61,942 nt of DNA from a bacterium (GCA_013360215.1 JABWCP010000022.1:1-61942), one strand, 5' to 3'; shown: positions 15,263-25,261, counted from the stretch's first letter. Notes: a model not told the origin generated them from the sequence alone. Program-made: numbers and translations.

Positions 15263-16870
15263 ATGAGCATAATCAACGAAATAAAAAAAAGACGCACGTT
15301 CGCCATTATTTCTCACCCGGACGCCGGTAAGACAACCCTGACAGAGAAATTTTTGTTATATGGCGGCGCTGTACAACTGGCCGGATCGGTTACGGCGCGT
15401 AAAAATCAACGCACGTCTCGTTCTGATTGGATGGAACTCGAAAAGCAACGCGGTATTTCGATATCCTCTACCGTTTTACAATTTGAATATACAGGTTTCA
15501 AGATCAACTTACTTGATACGCCCGGCCATCAAGATTTTTCCGAGGATACTTATCGTGTATTAACAGCCGTGGATGCCGTGGTTATGGTGATTGACGCAGC
15601 CAAAGGTATTGAAGCACAAACGCGTAAACTTTTTGAAGTGTGCCGGCGGCGGCGCGTACCGATTTTCACGTTTATCAATAAATTGGATCGCCCTACACTT
15701 GAGCCTTTAGCACTGATCGATGAAATCGAAAGTATTTTGCAAATCCACGTGTATCCGATGAATTGGCCATTGGGAACCGGCGTGGATTTTCGCGGCGTTT
15801 TAGATCGTCAAGCCAAAGAAGTACATCTTTTTGAACGCACAACCGGCGGCGCGTATCGTGCACCGGTTTCCGTATTTGATGTCAGCGACCCGCTTGTCAA
15901 AAACATGATGAGTCCCAATACTTACGCGACTGTAGTCGAAGAGTTGGAGATGCTGGATGCGGCCGGTGCTTCCTTTGATGTAAAAGCGGTTCATCGAGGT
16001 GAACTCACCCCCGTTTTTTTTGGCAGTGCAATGAATAATTTTGGTGTGCAACTGCTATTGGACGGATTTCTTCGCTACTCCATCGAACCCGCACCGCGCA
16101 TCGTGGACGAACGTATCATCGAACCACAAATGGAAGCCTTTTCCGCTTTTATTTTTAAAATACAAGCCAATATGGATCCTAAACATCGCGATCGTATTGC
16201 CTTTATGCGCGTTTGTTCGGGTAAGTTTTCTCGCGATATGATGGTTACGCATACACGAACCGGAAAAAAAGTACGCCTGTCCAATTCGCATAAATTATTT
16301 GGTCAACAGCGGGAAACCGTAGATGACGCGTATGCCGGTGATATTGTAGGGTTGGTCGGTCACTCCGAATTTGGCATCGGAGATACGCTAACAGAAGATC
16401 AAACAATCGTGTACAAAGAAATACCCCGATTCCCCCCGGAATGCTTTTCGTTCTTACACAATCCCAACCCATCAAAATTTAAACGTTTTCGAGAAGGGCT
16501 AGAACAGCTATTACAGGAAGGCGTGGTACAAGCTTTTTATTTAAAAAATTCTTACGAAAAAGTACCGATTTTGGCCGCCGTCGGACCGTTACAATTTGAA
16601 GTCGTACAATTTCGCCTGGAAAGTGAATACGGAGCAGAATGTCGACTGGAAAGTACAAATTGGAAAGTGGTAAGATGGGTTTCTCCCGAAGCCGATTGGG
16701 AAAATATTTCAAAAATCTACCTTCCGACCGGTGCAGCATACGCCGAAGATATGGCCCACGAAACGGTTATTCTCTTTCCGGATGAGTGGACGTGTAATTA
16801 TTTTATCGAAAAAAATCCGGAAGTGCAGTTATCATCATTTTCTTATAAAGATGCCACCGTACTGGATTAA
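15263..16870 (+). CDS. prfC: Peptide chain release factor 3
   Basis: 535 residues, standard RF3 length. Ribosome-dependent GTPase that removes RF1/RF2 after peptide release. G1 SHPDAGKTTLTEK, G3 DTPGHQDF and G4 NKLD are intact, and the RF3-typical VTARKNQRTSRSDWMELEKQ switch region distinguishes it from EF-G. AAGGAA precedes the ATG. The coding end overlaps the stop codon of the convergent gene by four bases. Confidence 0.96.
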   Translation: MSIINEIKKRRTFAIISHPDAGKTTLTEKFLLYGGAVQLAGSVTARKNQRTSRSDWMELEKQRGISISSTVLQFEYTGFKINLLDTPGHQDFSEDTYRVLTAVDAVVMVIDAAKGIEAQTRKLFEVCRRRRVPIFTFINKLDRPTLEPLALIDEIESILQIHVYPMNWPLGTGVDFRGVLDRQAKEVHLFERTTGGAYRAPVSVFDVSDPLVKNMMSPNTYATVVEELEMLDAAGASFDVKAVHRGELTPVFFGSAMNNFGVQLLLDGFLRYSIEPAPRIVDERIIEPQMEAFSAFIFKIQANMDPKHRDRIAFMRVCSGKFSRDMMVTHTRTGKKVRLSNSHKLFGQQRETVDDAYAGDIVGLVGHSEFGIGDTLTEDQTIVYKEIPRFPPECFSFLHNPNPSKFKRFREGLEQLLQEGVVQAFYLKNSYEKVPILAAVGPLQFEVVQFRLESEYGAECRLESTNWKVVRWVSPEADWENISKIYLPTGAAYAEDMAHETVILFPDEWTCNYFIEKNPEVQLSSFSYKDATVLD

Positions 16871-17514
16871 ACGCGTTTAAATTTTCGGTCATACGTTTCT
16901 TGCGATGAAATCACCTCATCGCGCGGCATACCCGATTTTTCGAGTACGTCATCCGGCATAAGTTTCAACCACCCAAAAAATTTTTCGGCATCCGAATCTG
17001 CGGCGATGCCGGCTTCCGCCATATCAAATAACCAATCCTCGCCTTTTTCATAACGTCCGGCTCGAGTTAACCATTCCAATACAGTCTGATAATACCCCGG
17101 ATTTCCTGCGTACAGTATATCATGGGTTATACAAAAATCCATTTTTTCAGATCGTGATTGGAAATCACCTACGTTGAGACTGGCCTCATAAAAACACAGC
17201 CAAGCCTTGCGAAAAACACGCGCCGCTTCCATTTCTTTGTTTTCACTTTTCAGAATGCGCCCTTGTTGTAATAACAGTTCACCGACGCTATCAAAAAGTT
17301 CGGCTGTCCACTCCGATTTCCTCAGCAAAGTGATCAAATCCATTTCCGTCATACTATCCAGAAGATCCGGTGAAACGGAAACAGCCTGTGCTAAAGTAGA
17401 ACGAATGTCTTCCAGCGCTTGTTGTTGTTCCTGCGGTTGCGGCATATTCATAACGCGTGCCAAAGCTTTGGCGCAGAGATCAACTAAGCGCATGATATAA
17501 TCGCGATGTATCAT
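16867..17514 (-). CDS. Uncharacterised helical protein, DUF6483-like
   Basis: 215 residues, soluble, predicted all-helical with TPR-like helix pairs. The N-terminal pattern (HRDYIMRLVDLCAKALARV) resembles the DUF6483 family, a guess made from memory. No catalytic motifs are visible. It lies convergent to prfC, sharing four bases at the stops, and downstream of adk on the opposite side of a terminator, so it is probably a single-gene unit. Function unknown. Confidence 0.65.
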   Translation of the reverse strand: MIHRDYIMRLVDLCAKALARVMNMPQPQEQQQALEDIRSTLAQAVSVSPDLLDSMTEMDLITLLRKSEWTAELFDSVGELLLQQGRILKSENKEMEAARVFRKAWLCFYEASLNVGDFQSRSEKMDFCITHDILYAGNPGYYQTVLEWLTRAGRYEKGEDWLFDMAEAGIAADSDAEKFFGWLKLMPDDVLEKSGMPRDEVISSQETYDRKFKRV

Positions 17515-17541
17515 AGTTTGTCTAACACTTTAAACATAAAA

Positions 17542-17562
17542 AAAGCCGCGTGATGCGGCTTT
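17542..17562 (-). terminator. Terminator after adk
   Basis: Minus-strand stem AAGCCGC-ATCA-CGCGGCTT followed by TTTTTTTATG, 20 bases beyond the adk stop. Confidence 0.85.
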
Positions 17563-17581
17563 ATTACTTTGGGATCAAATT

Positions 17582-18232
17582 TCATTTTTCAACTTCTAAA
17601 ATGGCGAGTATTTTTTTATACACGACACCCATCGGTAATTGTCCGTCTATAGCATGGAGTTTGCCGCGTTTACGGTAATATTCACGAAGCGGAGCCGTCT
17701 CTTTTTCATAAACCTTGAGCCGGTTCTCTATGGCTTCCTTTTTATCATCGGATCGCTGATATATTTCTCCACCGTCTTTATCGCATACACCTTCGACTTT
17801 GGGCGGATTGGTCACTTTATTGTAAACGGCTCCGCAGCTACGGCAGATAATACGGTGCGAAAGGCGGTTCACGAGTTCTTCGGAATCCACATTGATGTCA
17901 ATCACCGCGTCAATCTGGATGCTCATACGCGATAACAAGGCATCTAACGCCTCTGCCTGCGGGATAGTCCGAGGATATCCGTCAAGAATGAAACCGTAAT
18001 GCGCATCATCAAGGCGCAAGCGTTCCTCGACAAGGCCAATGATGATTTCATCAGGTACTAATTGGCCTTGATCCATGTAGGATTTGGCTTTAAGACCGAG
18101 CGGCGTATTATTCCGAATGGCTTCGCGCAACATATCACCGGTGGAAATTTGCGGAATTTTAAATTCCTCCACCAATAATTTGGATTGCGTGCCTTTACCG
18201 ACACCGGGGGCGCCCAGCAACAATAAACGCAT
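17582..18232 (-). CDS. adk: Adenylate kinase, long form with zinc-type lid
   Basis: 216 residues. Catalyses ATP + AMP = 2 ADP. P-loop GAPGVGKGTQ at residues 7-16 and the DGYPRT motif are present. The lid domain carries CxxC (CRSC) and a second CDKD element, so the metal site would be Cys3-Asp, a variant seen in zinc-containing long adenylate kinases. It is 14 bases downstream of trmB and precedes a terminator. Confidence 0.96.
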   Translation of the reverse strand: MRLLLLGAPGVGKGTQSKLLVEEFKIPQISTGDMLREAIRNNTPLGLKAKSYMDQGQLVPDEIIIGLVEERLRLDDAHYGFILDGYPRTIPQAEALDALLSRMSIQIDAVIDINVDSEELVNRLSHRIICRSCGAVYNKVTNPPKVEGVCDKDGGEIYQRSDDKKEAIENRLKVYEKETAPLREYYRKRGKLHAIDGQLPMGVVYKKILAILEVEK

Positions 18233-18246
18233 GCGAATGATTCCTC

Positions 18247-18963
18247 CTATAATTCAACAATATCAGATTGTAGTTCTTCGGCATATTTCCGCAGTGGAAA
18301 CTGCAAATTCTGCTCAGTAATATAATGATCCATCGAAAAAACCGGATTGGTTGTTTTCCGGTAACGCATATAATAACAGGGTTTACCCATCGCCTTCCAT
18401 TTGCGTTCGTATTTTGTTTGAATGTAGCCTTCTAACTGTGAAGAAAAACCTTCGGGTATCAGTGATTCCCAACAACCGGAATCACCAATCGCTTCAAACA
18501 CCCAATCTCTATAGTCTGCATCATCCGTCGCTATCGTCAGCACTCCGGTCATGCGCGTCGCCAACATCTGAAGCATCAACGTATTAATCACGCGGCGCTT
18601 GAGGCGTCGTTTTTTGAACCAAGGATCCGGGTAATTGATATATACATCGGCTATGGTCTCTTTGCCAAATAAGCGCCAGGTGAACAGCTTAGCATCCCCG
18701 ATCAATAGTCTGCCATTGGTCAAACCGGTTTGATGTAGCTTTCGATCGGCTTTTTTTAGATAAAAACCGTCTATTTCAATTCCGACCATATTGCGCAATT
18801 TGTTCTGCGCACAAAAAGGAACCAGGAAACTTCCGTTACCAATACCGATTTCCAGATCAATCGGATTCATATTACCAAAGATCGTTGGCCAATCAAGCGG
18901 ATCATCTTCGATAAGACGTCGTTTGATTGCCGGCGTTCGCCAATCAATTATCGCTGTTTCCAT
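18247..18963 (-). CDS. trmB: tRNA (guanine-N7)-methyltransferase
   Basis: 238 residues. Methylates G46 of tRNA using S-adenosylmethionine. The SAM motif LEIGIGNGSFLVPF and the TrmB-specific NYPDPWFKKRRLKRR are both intact. It lies between the enoyl-CoA hydratase gene (7 bases upstream) and adk. Confidence 0.93.
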   Translation of the reverse strand: METAIIDWRTPAIKRRLIEDDPLDWPTIFGNMNPIDLEIGIGNGSFLVPFCAQNKLRNMVGIEIDGFYLKKADRKLHQTGLTNGRLLIGDAKLFTWRLFGKETIADVYINYPDPWFKKRRLKRRVINTLMLQMLATRMTGVLTIATDDADYRDWVFEAIGDSGCWESLIPEGFSSQLEGYIQTKYERKWKAMGKPCYYMRYRKTTNPVFSMDHYITEQNLQFPLRKYAEELQSDIVEL

Positions 18964-18970
18964 AATTCGA

Positions 18971-19753
18971 TCAGCGATCCTGAAAATTGGGCTTGCGCTT
19001 TTCGAGAAATGCGGATACCCCTTCTTTCATATCGGCTGAGTTATATAACTCTGCAAAACAGGATGACTCGACTTCCATCGAAGCCGCCATTTCGAGACTG
19101 GCGCCCTGTTTCATTGACTTCAAAGCTTGTTTGATTGCTACCGCGCTTTTACTAGTCATCTTGGCTGCCAGTTTTTTGACATCATCAAGCAGCGTATCCT
19201 TAGAAACAACCATGTTTACCAAACCGATAGCCAACGCTTCTTCCGAGCGCACTTGATCACCGGACAAAATCATTTGTGAAGCTTTGCTTAAACCAACAAT
19301 GCGGGGCAAGCGCTGCGTACCACCGAATCCGGGTATAATACCCAGTGTGATTTCAGGCAACCCCATAAAAGAACGATCCGAAGCAACACGCATGTGGCAA
19401 CTCATGGCTAATTCCAATCCACCGCCGAGGCAAAACCCGTTAATCGCAGCGATCACAGGTTTTGGACCGTTTTCTATTTTTAAAAACACCTTTTGACCGA
19501 ACGCCGACATTTCTTTTGCTTGCTGCTGGGATGTCAATTTTGAAATTTCTTCGATATCCGCACCGCTTGCAAACGTTTTTCCCGCACCGGTAATAACGAT
19601 GACCTTGACCTCCGGATTGGCATGCAATTCATCCATCATACGATCGAGTTCTTGCAACAAAGGCATCTTAAGGCTGTTGCCCGGAGGATTATTCAATCCC
19701 ACAATAGCAATTTTCTCTGCAATCTCAAGCGTCAGATACTGAAATGTTGACAT
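18971..19753 (-). CDS. Enoyl-CoA hydratase/isomerase family protein
   Basis: 260 residues, crotonase fold. The oxyanion-hole segments (SGADIEEIS; FCLGGGLELAMSC) and both catalytic glutamates are in place (GGGLELA and GLPEITLGIIPG), as in short-chain enoyl-CoA hydratases of beta-oxidation or butanoate metabolism. It likely hydrates crotonyl-type CoA esters. It is tightly spaced to trmB and separated by 60 bases from the thioredoxin-like gene upstream. Confidence 0.88.
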   Translation of the reverse strand: MSTFQYLTLEIAEKIAIVGLNNPPGNSLKMPLLQELDRMMDELHANPEVKVIVITGAGKTFASGADIEEISKLTSQQQAKEMSAFGQKVFLKIENGPKPVIAAINGFCLGGGLELAMSCHMRVASDRSFMGLPEITLGIIPGFGGTQRLPRIVGLSKASQMILSGDQVRSEEALAIGLVNMVVSKDTLLDDVKKLAAKMTSKSAVAIKQALKSMKQGASLEMAASMEVESSCFAELYNSADMKEGVSAFLEKRKPNFQDR

Positions 19754-19813
19754 TGGCGCTTCCTTTTTTGGTTCAGAATATATTATTCAGAGCGGACAAT
19801 TCAAACTGTAAAA

Positions 19814-20371
19814 TCAAGGTTGGGCAAGTAGGGTCAGAATTTGCTCTTCTATCTTTATTTCATCGCCTGCCGTGTACCCTTTTTTGTAAAAATGCACGGT
19901 ACCGTCCTTACGGATCATTACCAGCGTTGGCAGAACAGTCATGGATAAACCTTTATCTTTGACATCAAATTTTTCGGCTGTCTTACCGTAAATATCCATC
20001 AGAACCGGAAGTGTCACAGGGTTTTCTGCAAGAAAACTCAGCACTTTATCTTGCGTCTCAGCGACGTTAATCAAAAATATACGTACATCGGCGTATTTGG
20101 ACTGTAACTTTTCGAGTTCCGGTATTTCTTTACGGCATGGTCCGCACCAACTCGCAAAGAAACTAAGAATCACTGTATTTCGTTCTTTCTTAGCCTTAGG
20201 CAGCGAGCGCGGTTCGCCATAATAATCTTTGGAATAAAACTCGCTTTGATCCAAATATTTCAGAAAAAAATTCGGCGCCATTGAGCCGGGTTGCAAAGCG
20301 TTTTCACTTTGCGCCGTCAATGACGTCAATGGGGCTATCCATAATAACAAAAAAAAATTACGCACACGCAT
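19814..20371 (-). CDS. Exported TlpA/ResA-like thioredoxin
   Basis: 185 residues: a signal peptide (cleavage near LTAQS), then a thioredoxin fold with active-site WCGPC in SFFASWCGPCRKE and the cis-Pro segment VLPTLVMI. Such periplasmic reductases keep cytochrome c CxxCH cysteines or other exported thiols reduced. That fits the multihaem cytochrome encoded elsewhere in the window, although no direct link is shown. Confidence 0.88.
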   Translation of the reverse strand: MRVRNFFLLLWIAPLTSLTAQSENALQPGSMAPNFFLKYLDQSEFYSKDYYGEPRSLPKAKKERNTVILSFFASWCGPCRKEIPELEKLQSKYADVRIFLINVAETQDKVLSFLAENPVTLPVLMDIYGKTAEKFDVKDKGLSMTVLPTLVMIRKDGTVHFYKKGYTAGDEIKIEEQILTLLAQP

Positions 20372-20429
20372 TATCGGTTATTCTGTTAAATCTAAATAAT
20401 GTAAGCGGTTCGAATAACAAATAAAACAG

Positions 20430-20460
20430 AAAAGGTAACCTGTAGAACAGGTTACCTTTT
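20430..20460 (-). terminator. Terminator after rplI
   Basis: Perfect long stem AAAAGGTAACCTGT/ACAGGTTACCTTTT with a tiny loop, 25 bases beyond the rplI stop. It is roughly symmetrical and could work in both directions. Confidence 0.8.
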
Positions 20461-20484
20461 CACAAACAAGTACCTGGCGTTGTG

Positions 20485-20928
20485 TTATTTTTTTACAACC
20501 CAAACTTTAATTTTTCCGATCACATCCGTAAACAGCTTAACATCCACATTGTACAAACCGAGCGCTTTGATCGGTTCGTCCAACAGAATCTTTCGCTTGT
20601 CAATATCATGCCCTTGCTGCGCAAGATATTCGGCGATATCCTGAGAGGTTACAGAACCGAAGAGCTTGTCTTCTTCGCCCGTAGCCACGGGAATCGTAAC
20701 GGAAATGGCTTCAAGTTTTTGAACCATTTCTTGTGCCAACGCTTTTTCGCGCGCGAGGCGTGCTGCGATCATGCGTTTTTCATTTTCAAAAGCCGCTTCG
20801 TTGGCTTTGGTCGCCACCATAGCAAAACCTTTGGGCACAAGAAAATTACGGGCATAACCCGGTTTTACATCGACGATTTCGCCGGCTTGTCCGAGCGTAT
20901 CGACGTTTTGCTTTAATATCACTTTCAT
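20485..20928 (-). CDS. rplI: 50S ribosomal protein L9
   Basis: 147 residues, standard L9 size. The N-terminal RNA-binding motif (GQAGEIVDVKPGYARNFLVP) is followed by the long connecting helix and C-terminal domain. Last gene of the rpsF-rpsR-rplI operon. Confidence 0.96.
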   Translation of the reverse strand: MKVILKQNVDTLGQAGEIVDVKPGYARNFLVPKGFAMVATKANEAAFENEKRMIAARLAREKALAQEMVQKLEAISVTIPVATGEEDKLFGSVTSQDIAEYLAQQGHDIDKRKILLDEPIKALGLYNVDVKLFTDVIGKIKVWVVKK

Positions 20929-20964
20929 AGAAAAATCTCCAGAGTTTCTTCGTTGTTACCGATT

Positions 20965-21231
20965 TTAACGAGCCATATCACTGACGAAAGGAATCATCGC
21001 CAGGTGACGTGCATATTTGACTGCGCTGACCAACTGACGCTGGTGTGTAGCGCATACGCCGGAAGTGCGGCGCGCCAAAATTTTGCCTTGTTCAGAAGTG
21101 AACTTCATAATTCGTTTGGTATCACGGTAATCAACATACAGCGCTTTTTCTTCGCAGAACGGACAATGTTTGGGTTTGTTCATGCCGCCGCGCGGTTCTC
21201 TGCGTTTCTTTTCAAATTTTTTCTCTGCCAT
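20965..21231 (-). CDS. rpsR: 30S ribosomal protein S18
   Basis: 88 residues. Shows the S18 core (YVDYRDTKRIMKF, then SGVCATHQRQLVSAVKYAR) with an N-terminal CPFC, the cysteine-containing form that may bind zinc. A charged, Arg/Lys-rich N-terminal tail precedes it. It lies between rpsF and rplI. Confidence 0.95.
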   Translation of the reverse strand: MAEKKFEKKRREPRGGMNKPKHCPFCEEKALYVDYRDTKRIMKFTSEQGKILARRTSGVCATHQRQLVSAVKYARHLAMIPFVSDMAR

Positions 21232-21264
21232 GGTCGTATCGTTCCTTACGTTTTCGTTAAATGA

Positions 21265-21660
21265 TTAAATCGCGGCTTCATCGGCAACGGCCTCTTTAGG
21301 CATCGCCGTTTTTTCACGTTTACGTTCGGCACGTAAACGGCTGTCCACCAACATGGTCATGTGACGCATGATCTGTTCGGTGATGTGATAATAATCATTC
21401 AACGCTTGGAGAGCCGACCCCGGCGCTTCAAACTCGACGCACACATAGTGGCCGTATGTTTTTTTGTTGATCACATACGCCAGCTTGCGCTTGCCCCATT
21501 CGTCTACGGCAACATTGACGGCACCGTGACTCGTGAGCACTTCTTTGATTTTGTCAACGATGCCTTTGATCACATCGTCACCGGTCTGCGCGTCAAATAC
21601 AACAACGGTTTCATAAAACCGTGATTGTCCTGCCGAGCCTTTGCGGGTTTTTTTGGACAT
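21265..21660 (-). CDS. rpsF: 30S ribosomal protein S6
   Basis: 131 residues. The typical S6 start of the domain ([14 protein letters not shown]) is preceded by a ~14-residue basic extension, and a C-terminal extension follows the core. S6 binds S18 in the 30S platform; the gene order matches. The ssb gene that often sits between rpsF and rpsR is absent. AAGGAGACTCC precedes the ATG. Confidence 0.95.
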   Translation of the reverse strand: MSKKTRKGSAGQSRFYETVVVFDAQTGDDVIKGIVDKIKEVLTSHGAVNVAVDEWGKRKLAYVINKKTYGHYVCVEFEAPGSALQALNDYYHITEQIMRHMTMLVDSRLRAERKREKTAMPKEAVADEAAI

Positions 21661-21684
21661 GGAGTCTCCTTTGGACTATGTTCG

Positions 21685-21728
21685 GCGTCAGCGTTTGTTA
21701 ACACAACTTACGTTAGCAATTCTGACGC
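21685..21728 (-). promoter_or_regulatory. Hairpin leader upstream of rpsF, possible S6:S18 regulatory RNA
   Basis: On the minus strand GCGTCAG (5' arm) pairs with CTGACGC, and inside it TTGCTAAC pairs with GTTAACAA with one mismatch, forming a two-part hairpin ending about 25 bases before the rpsF ATG. CCG overlaps the outer 3' arm. S6:S18 leaders with a conserved CCG are known in many bacteria, but I cannot confirm the match. Confidence 0.45.
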
Positions 21729-21753
21729 AGGATTATGATGATTCTAATCTATT

Positions 21754-21788
21754 AAAAGGGATTCATACATACGAAGTACGAATCCCTT
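21754..21788 (-). terminator. Terminator after hppA
   Basis: Inverted repeat AAGGGATTC/GAATCCCTT followed by TTTTAATAG on the minus strand, 11 bases beyond the hppA stop. Confidence 0.65.
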
Positions 21789-21798
21789 CGAAATTCAC

Positions 21799-23895
21799 TT
21801 ACTTAAGCAACGGTGCAATCACCAGCGCCACAACCGACATCAGTTTGATGAGGATGTTAAGCGAAGGACCGGCTGTATCTTTGAACGGATCGCCTACGGT
21901 ATCACCCACGACGGCCGCCTTGTGCGCGTCGGAGCCTTTTTTAACAACCGTACCGTCTTTGAGCGTGTAGCCGCCTTCAAACGATTTTTTAGCATTGTCC
22001 CAAGCGCCGCCGGAGTTAGCCATAAATATAGCCATACATACGCCGGTCACGGTACAACCTGCGAGCAAACCGCCCAAAGCTTCTTTACCTAAACCGGGAA
22101 TAAAAGCGATCGCAACCGGTACAAAAATAGCCATAAGACCGGGCACAACCATCTCGCGGATCGCGGCCTGAGTAGAAATTTCCACACAACGTTTATAATC
22201 CGGTTTGGCTTCCGGTTTACCTTCGAGAAGACCTGGGATTTCTTTGAATTGACGACGCACTTCTTTGACCATGTCCATTGCAGCTTTGCCGACCGCGCTC
22301 ATCGCCATGGATGAGAAAAGGAACGGGAGCATACCGCCGACAAATAAACCGGCCATAATTTTCGGATTGGCCACATCCAGTGTTTTCATGCCGACTTGGC
22401 TCATATAGGCCGTAAATAAAGCTAACGCTGTCAAAGCCGCTGACGCAATGGCAAAACCTTTACCGATCGCAGCTGTTGTGTTACCGACAGAATCTAATTT
22501 ATCCGTACGACCGCGAACCTCTTCCGGAAGATGCGACATTTCGGCGATACCGCCTGAGTTGTCAGCGATAGGACCGTACGCATCTACAGCAAGCTGGATA
22601 CCTAACGTAGAAAGCATACCAAGCGCGGCGACAGCAATACCATACAAACCAGCAAAATAATAGGAACCGATAATACCAACCGCAATCAATACAACGGGAA
22701 TAGCCGTAGATTCCATACCGACAGCCAGACCGGAGATGATGTTAGTCGCAGGACCCGTGACTGATTGTTCGACGATACGATTGACATGCGAACGCCCACT
22801 GCCCGTGTACAGTTCGGTTACAATACCGACCAAAACACCGACGACCAAACCGAATACCGTAGCCAAGAATACATCGTTAGCCGTAACTAACTTGGCCGTA
22901 TCCATCGTATCGTATAAATCTACCGATGGCCAAAGTTTATGGATGGCAAAGTACGAAGCAACGACCATAGCGCCGGCTGCAACAAAAGTACCCGTATTCA
23001 ACGCTACTTGGGGATCACCACCTTCTTTCGTGCGAACAAAAAATGTACCGACGATGGAGGCAATAATACCTACGCCTGCTAAAAGAATCGGTAACAATAC
23101 CGGCACCATACCGGCATTGGTGCCAACGATCATCGCCGCACCCAAAATCATCGTACCGACGATAGAGCCGACATACGACTCAAAAAGATCAGCGCCCATA
23201 CCGGCCACGTCGCCTACATTATCACCGACATTGTCAGCGATAACGGCAGGATTACGCGGATCATCTTCGGGAATACCCGCTTCTACTTTACCGACAAGGT
23301 CAGCGCCTACGTCTGCAGCTTTGGTATAGATACCGCCGCCGACACGCGCAAAAAGAGCAATCGAAGACGCACCGAGTGAATAACCTGAAATGACATTCAG
23401 AACCTTAGCCGTATCCGTAAACATGTTTGAATATACGAAGTACAATACCGTCAGACCGATGACACCGAGACCGACAACGCACATACCCATCACCGATCCG
23501 CCGCTGAATGCGATTTGAAGCGCATTCTGAAGACCGGTACGCGCTGCATTGGTCGTACGAACATTAGCTTTGGTAGCCACCTTCATACCGAAAAATCCGG
23601 CTAATGCGGAACAAAATGCCCCGACAGCGAAGGAAACACCGACAAGCCAACTGGAGTGTTCTTCCATTGATCCGGAAATCGCCAGTAAGGCCCCGGCAAC
23701 AATCACGAAGATCACAAGCACTTTGTATTCACGCATCAAAAAGGCCATCGCACCTTCGGCAATAGCGGCGGCAATTTCTTTCATGCGGTCATTGCCCGCA
23801 TCTTGTTTGGATATCCACATCGCTTTGTAAGCAGCAAAGGCCAAAGCCAAAAAGCCGCTCGCCAATGCGATGTAGAGCAACATTTGATCGTTCAC
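21799..23895 (-). CDS. hppA: Membrane-bound ion-pumping pyrophosphatase, K+-dependent type
   Basis: 698 residues with ~16 transmembrane helices. Couples pyrophosphate hydrolysis to H+ or Na+ pumping. The catalytic loop [18 protein letters not shown] and the [14 protein letters not shown] motif are intact. The segment [10 protein letters not shown] has Ala where K+-independent enzymes have Lys, indicating the K+-dependent subclass. Whether Na+ or H+ is pumped cannot be told here. A GTG start at 23895 lies 9 bases after AGGAG; an in-frame ATG at 23883 is an alternative. Confidence 0.95.
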   Translation of the reverse strand: MNDQMLLYIALASGFLALAFAAYKAMWISKQDAGNDRMKEIAAAIAEGAMAFLMREYKVLVIFVIVAGALLAISGSMEEHSSWLVGVSFAVGAFCSALAGFFGMKVATKANVRTTNAARTGLQNALQIAFSGGSVMGMCVVGLGVIGLTVLYFVYSNMFTDTAKVLNVISGYSLGASSIALFARVGGGIYTKAADVGADLVGKVEAGIPEDDPRNPAVIADNVGDNVGDVAGMGADLFESYVGSIVGTMILGAAMIVGTNAGMVPVLLPILLAGVGIIASIVGTFFVRTKEGGDPQVALNTGTFVAAGAMVVASYFAIHKLWPSVDLYDTMDTAKLVTANDVFLATVFGLVVGVLVGIVTELYTGSGRSHVNRIVEQSVTGPATNIISGLAVGMESTAIPVVLIAVGIIGSYYFAGLYGIAVAALGMLSTLGIQLAVDAYGPIADNSGGIAEMSHLPEEVRGRTDKLDSVGNTTAAIGKGFAIASAALTALALFTAYMSQVGMKTLDVANPKIMAGLFVGGMLPFLFSSMAMSAVGKAAMDMVKEVRRQFKEIPGLLEGKPEAKPDYKRCVEISTQAAIREMVVPGLMAIFVPVAIAFIPGLGKEALGGLLAGCTVTGVCMAIFMANSGGAWDNAKKSFEGGYTLKDGTVVKKGSDAHKAAVVGDTVGDPFKDTAGPSLNILIKLMSVVALVIAPLLK

Positions 23896-23957
23896 AGGGT
23901 TTTTCTCCTCAGATAATTTTATTAAAACGAAAATCCGTATTAACAGCCTAAATTTTA

Positions 23958-24533
23958 CTACGTCGGTAAACCGCCGTTGTATTGATTCATTGCCCGCGTT
24001 ACGCCATGTTGGACGAAACTCTCAGCCGCTAAGGTTGCGCGATCCATCACAAGGTTAAGAACCGCCATTTCATCTTCCAAAAATCGTGATAAAACAAAAT
24101 CCGAAAGACTCATTTTACTGCGTAAAGGATGATCTACGCCGATCCGTAGTCGGGCAATCTGGTCGGTTGCCAATTGGTAAATAACCGATTTTAAACCGTT
24201 TTGACCGCCATCACTACCTTCTTTACGCATGCGTATCGTTCCCAAAGGCAAAACAACATCGTCACAGGCGATCAGCACATCCGATACAGGTATTTTGAAG
24301 AATGCCATAAAAGGACGTACAGCCAAACCGCTGTTGTTCATATACGTCGTCGGCTTCATCAGAAACGTACGCTCGTCACCGATCATACATTCGCCGATAA
24401 AATACTCACCTTTACCTTCGCGCATTGGGACCGAGTGTTTGCGAGCAAGCTTGTCAATGAGCATAAACCCGACATTGTGTCGGGTTGATTCGTAACGCGA
24501 ACCGGGATTTCCTAATCCTACTATTAGCTTCAT
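23958..24533 (-). CDS. pth: Peptidyl-tRNA hydrolase
   Basis: 191 residues from ATG 24533, where the family begins [12 protein letters not shown] longer form from 24551 would begin inside a hairpin arm and lacks conserved sequence. It recycles peptidyl-tRNA released from stalled ribosomes. The catalytic His is in STRHNVGF, and the substrate-binding Asn residues occur in [10 protein letters not shown] and GGQNGLKS. It lies downstream of rplY in the same direction. Confidence 0.94.
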   Translation of the reverse strand: MKLIVGLGNPGSRYESTRHNVGFMLIDKLARKHSVPMREGKGEYFIGECMIGDERTFLMKPTTYMNNSGLAVRPFMAFFKIPVSDVLIACDDVVLPLGTIRMRKEGSDGGQNGLKSVIYQLATDQIARLRIGVDHPLRSKMSLSDFVLSRFLEDEMAVLNLVMDRATLAAESFVQHGVTRAMNQYNGGLPT

Positions 24534-24550
24534 AATGTTTCGGCCACACA

Positions 24551-24576
24551 TACGGCAAATTTGTTAATTTGCCGTA
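24551..24576. repeat. Perfect 11-bp hairpin between rplY and pth
   Basis: TACGGCAAATT-TGTT-AATTTGCCGTA. No T-tract follows on the minus strand, so it is not a standard terminator. It could be an RNA-processing or attenuation element between the two cotranscribed genes. Confidence 0.6.
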
Positions 24577-24610
24577 GTATGCCCGCAATGCAGATTTCAG
24601 AAATTCCGAA

Positions 24611-25261
24611 TTACTTTTTCTCGGGTGCTTTTTCACCCTCGCCGGCAACTTCTTTACCTTTAGCGATAACTTCAGGTTCCGTCGGAGCGGCTTGTGCTTC
24701 TGCAAGAACGGATTCAAGAGCTTTCGGAATAACAACCGTACAAACGGATTCGGAAGCCGGGTTGAGGATAGTAATATTGGGATAATTCAGATCGCGAATG
24801 TGAACCGCATGGTTGAGGTCCAAATCGTCAATTTTCACTTCAAGGTGAGCCGGGATATCATTGGGCAGACATTTGATGTGAAATTCCGTCATATCGTGTT
24901 GGAAAATACCGCCCTTGGTACGAACACCGATGGGCGAACCGATGAAAACGATCGGTACGTACACGTCAATCGGACGATCCATACGAACCGCCATGACGTC
25001 CACATGCACTAAACGACCGGTTACGGGATCTTTGTCAAAATCACGAACAATGACGCGGTGTTCCTTGCCATCGATCGTAATCGTGGCGAGCGTGTGTTCT
25101 GTCATCAAAAATTTAGCGAGCGACATCGCATCAAGCTGGATCGAGACATTTTCTTGGCCGTAGCCATAAAAAACGCCGGGTACTTTTCCCTGCTTGCGGG
25201 CATGCTTCGCACTGTGCTTTCCGGCCGGACGCCGTTCCGCTGTCAGAGTGGTTTCTTGCAT
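24611..25261 (-). CDS. rplY: 50S ribosomal protein L25, long Ctc form
   Basis: 216 residues. Two-domain general-stress (Ctc/TL5) form of L25, which binds 5S rRNA. Residues ~1-90 hold the 5S-binding beta-barrel (RPAGKHSAKHARKQGKVPGV), followed by the C-terminal beta domain with the typical CLPNDIPAHLEVKIDDLD. The tail is acidic and Lys-rich. It lies between prs and pth, a common neighbourhood. Confidence 0.94.
   Translation of the reverse strand: MQETTLTAERRPAGKHSAKHARKQGKVPGVFYGYGQENVSIQLDAMSLAKFLMTEHTLATITIDGKEHRVIVRDFDKDPVTGRLVHVDVMAVRMDRPIDVYVPIVFIGSPIGVRTKGGIFQHDMTEFHIKCLPNDIPAHLEVKIDDLDLNHAVHIRDLNYPNITILNPASESVCTVVIPKALESVLAEAQAAPTEPEVIAKGKEVAGEGEKAPEKK

Noticed and set aside
22736-23329. 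197-codon plus-strand open frame opposite hppA
   Set aside because: hppA codons are biased such that the antisense frame stays open; the product is a repetitive Thr/Pro/Ile string with no known features.
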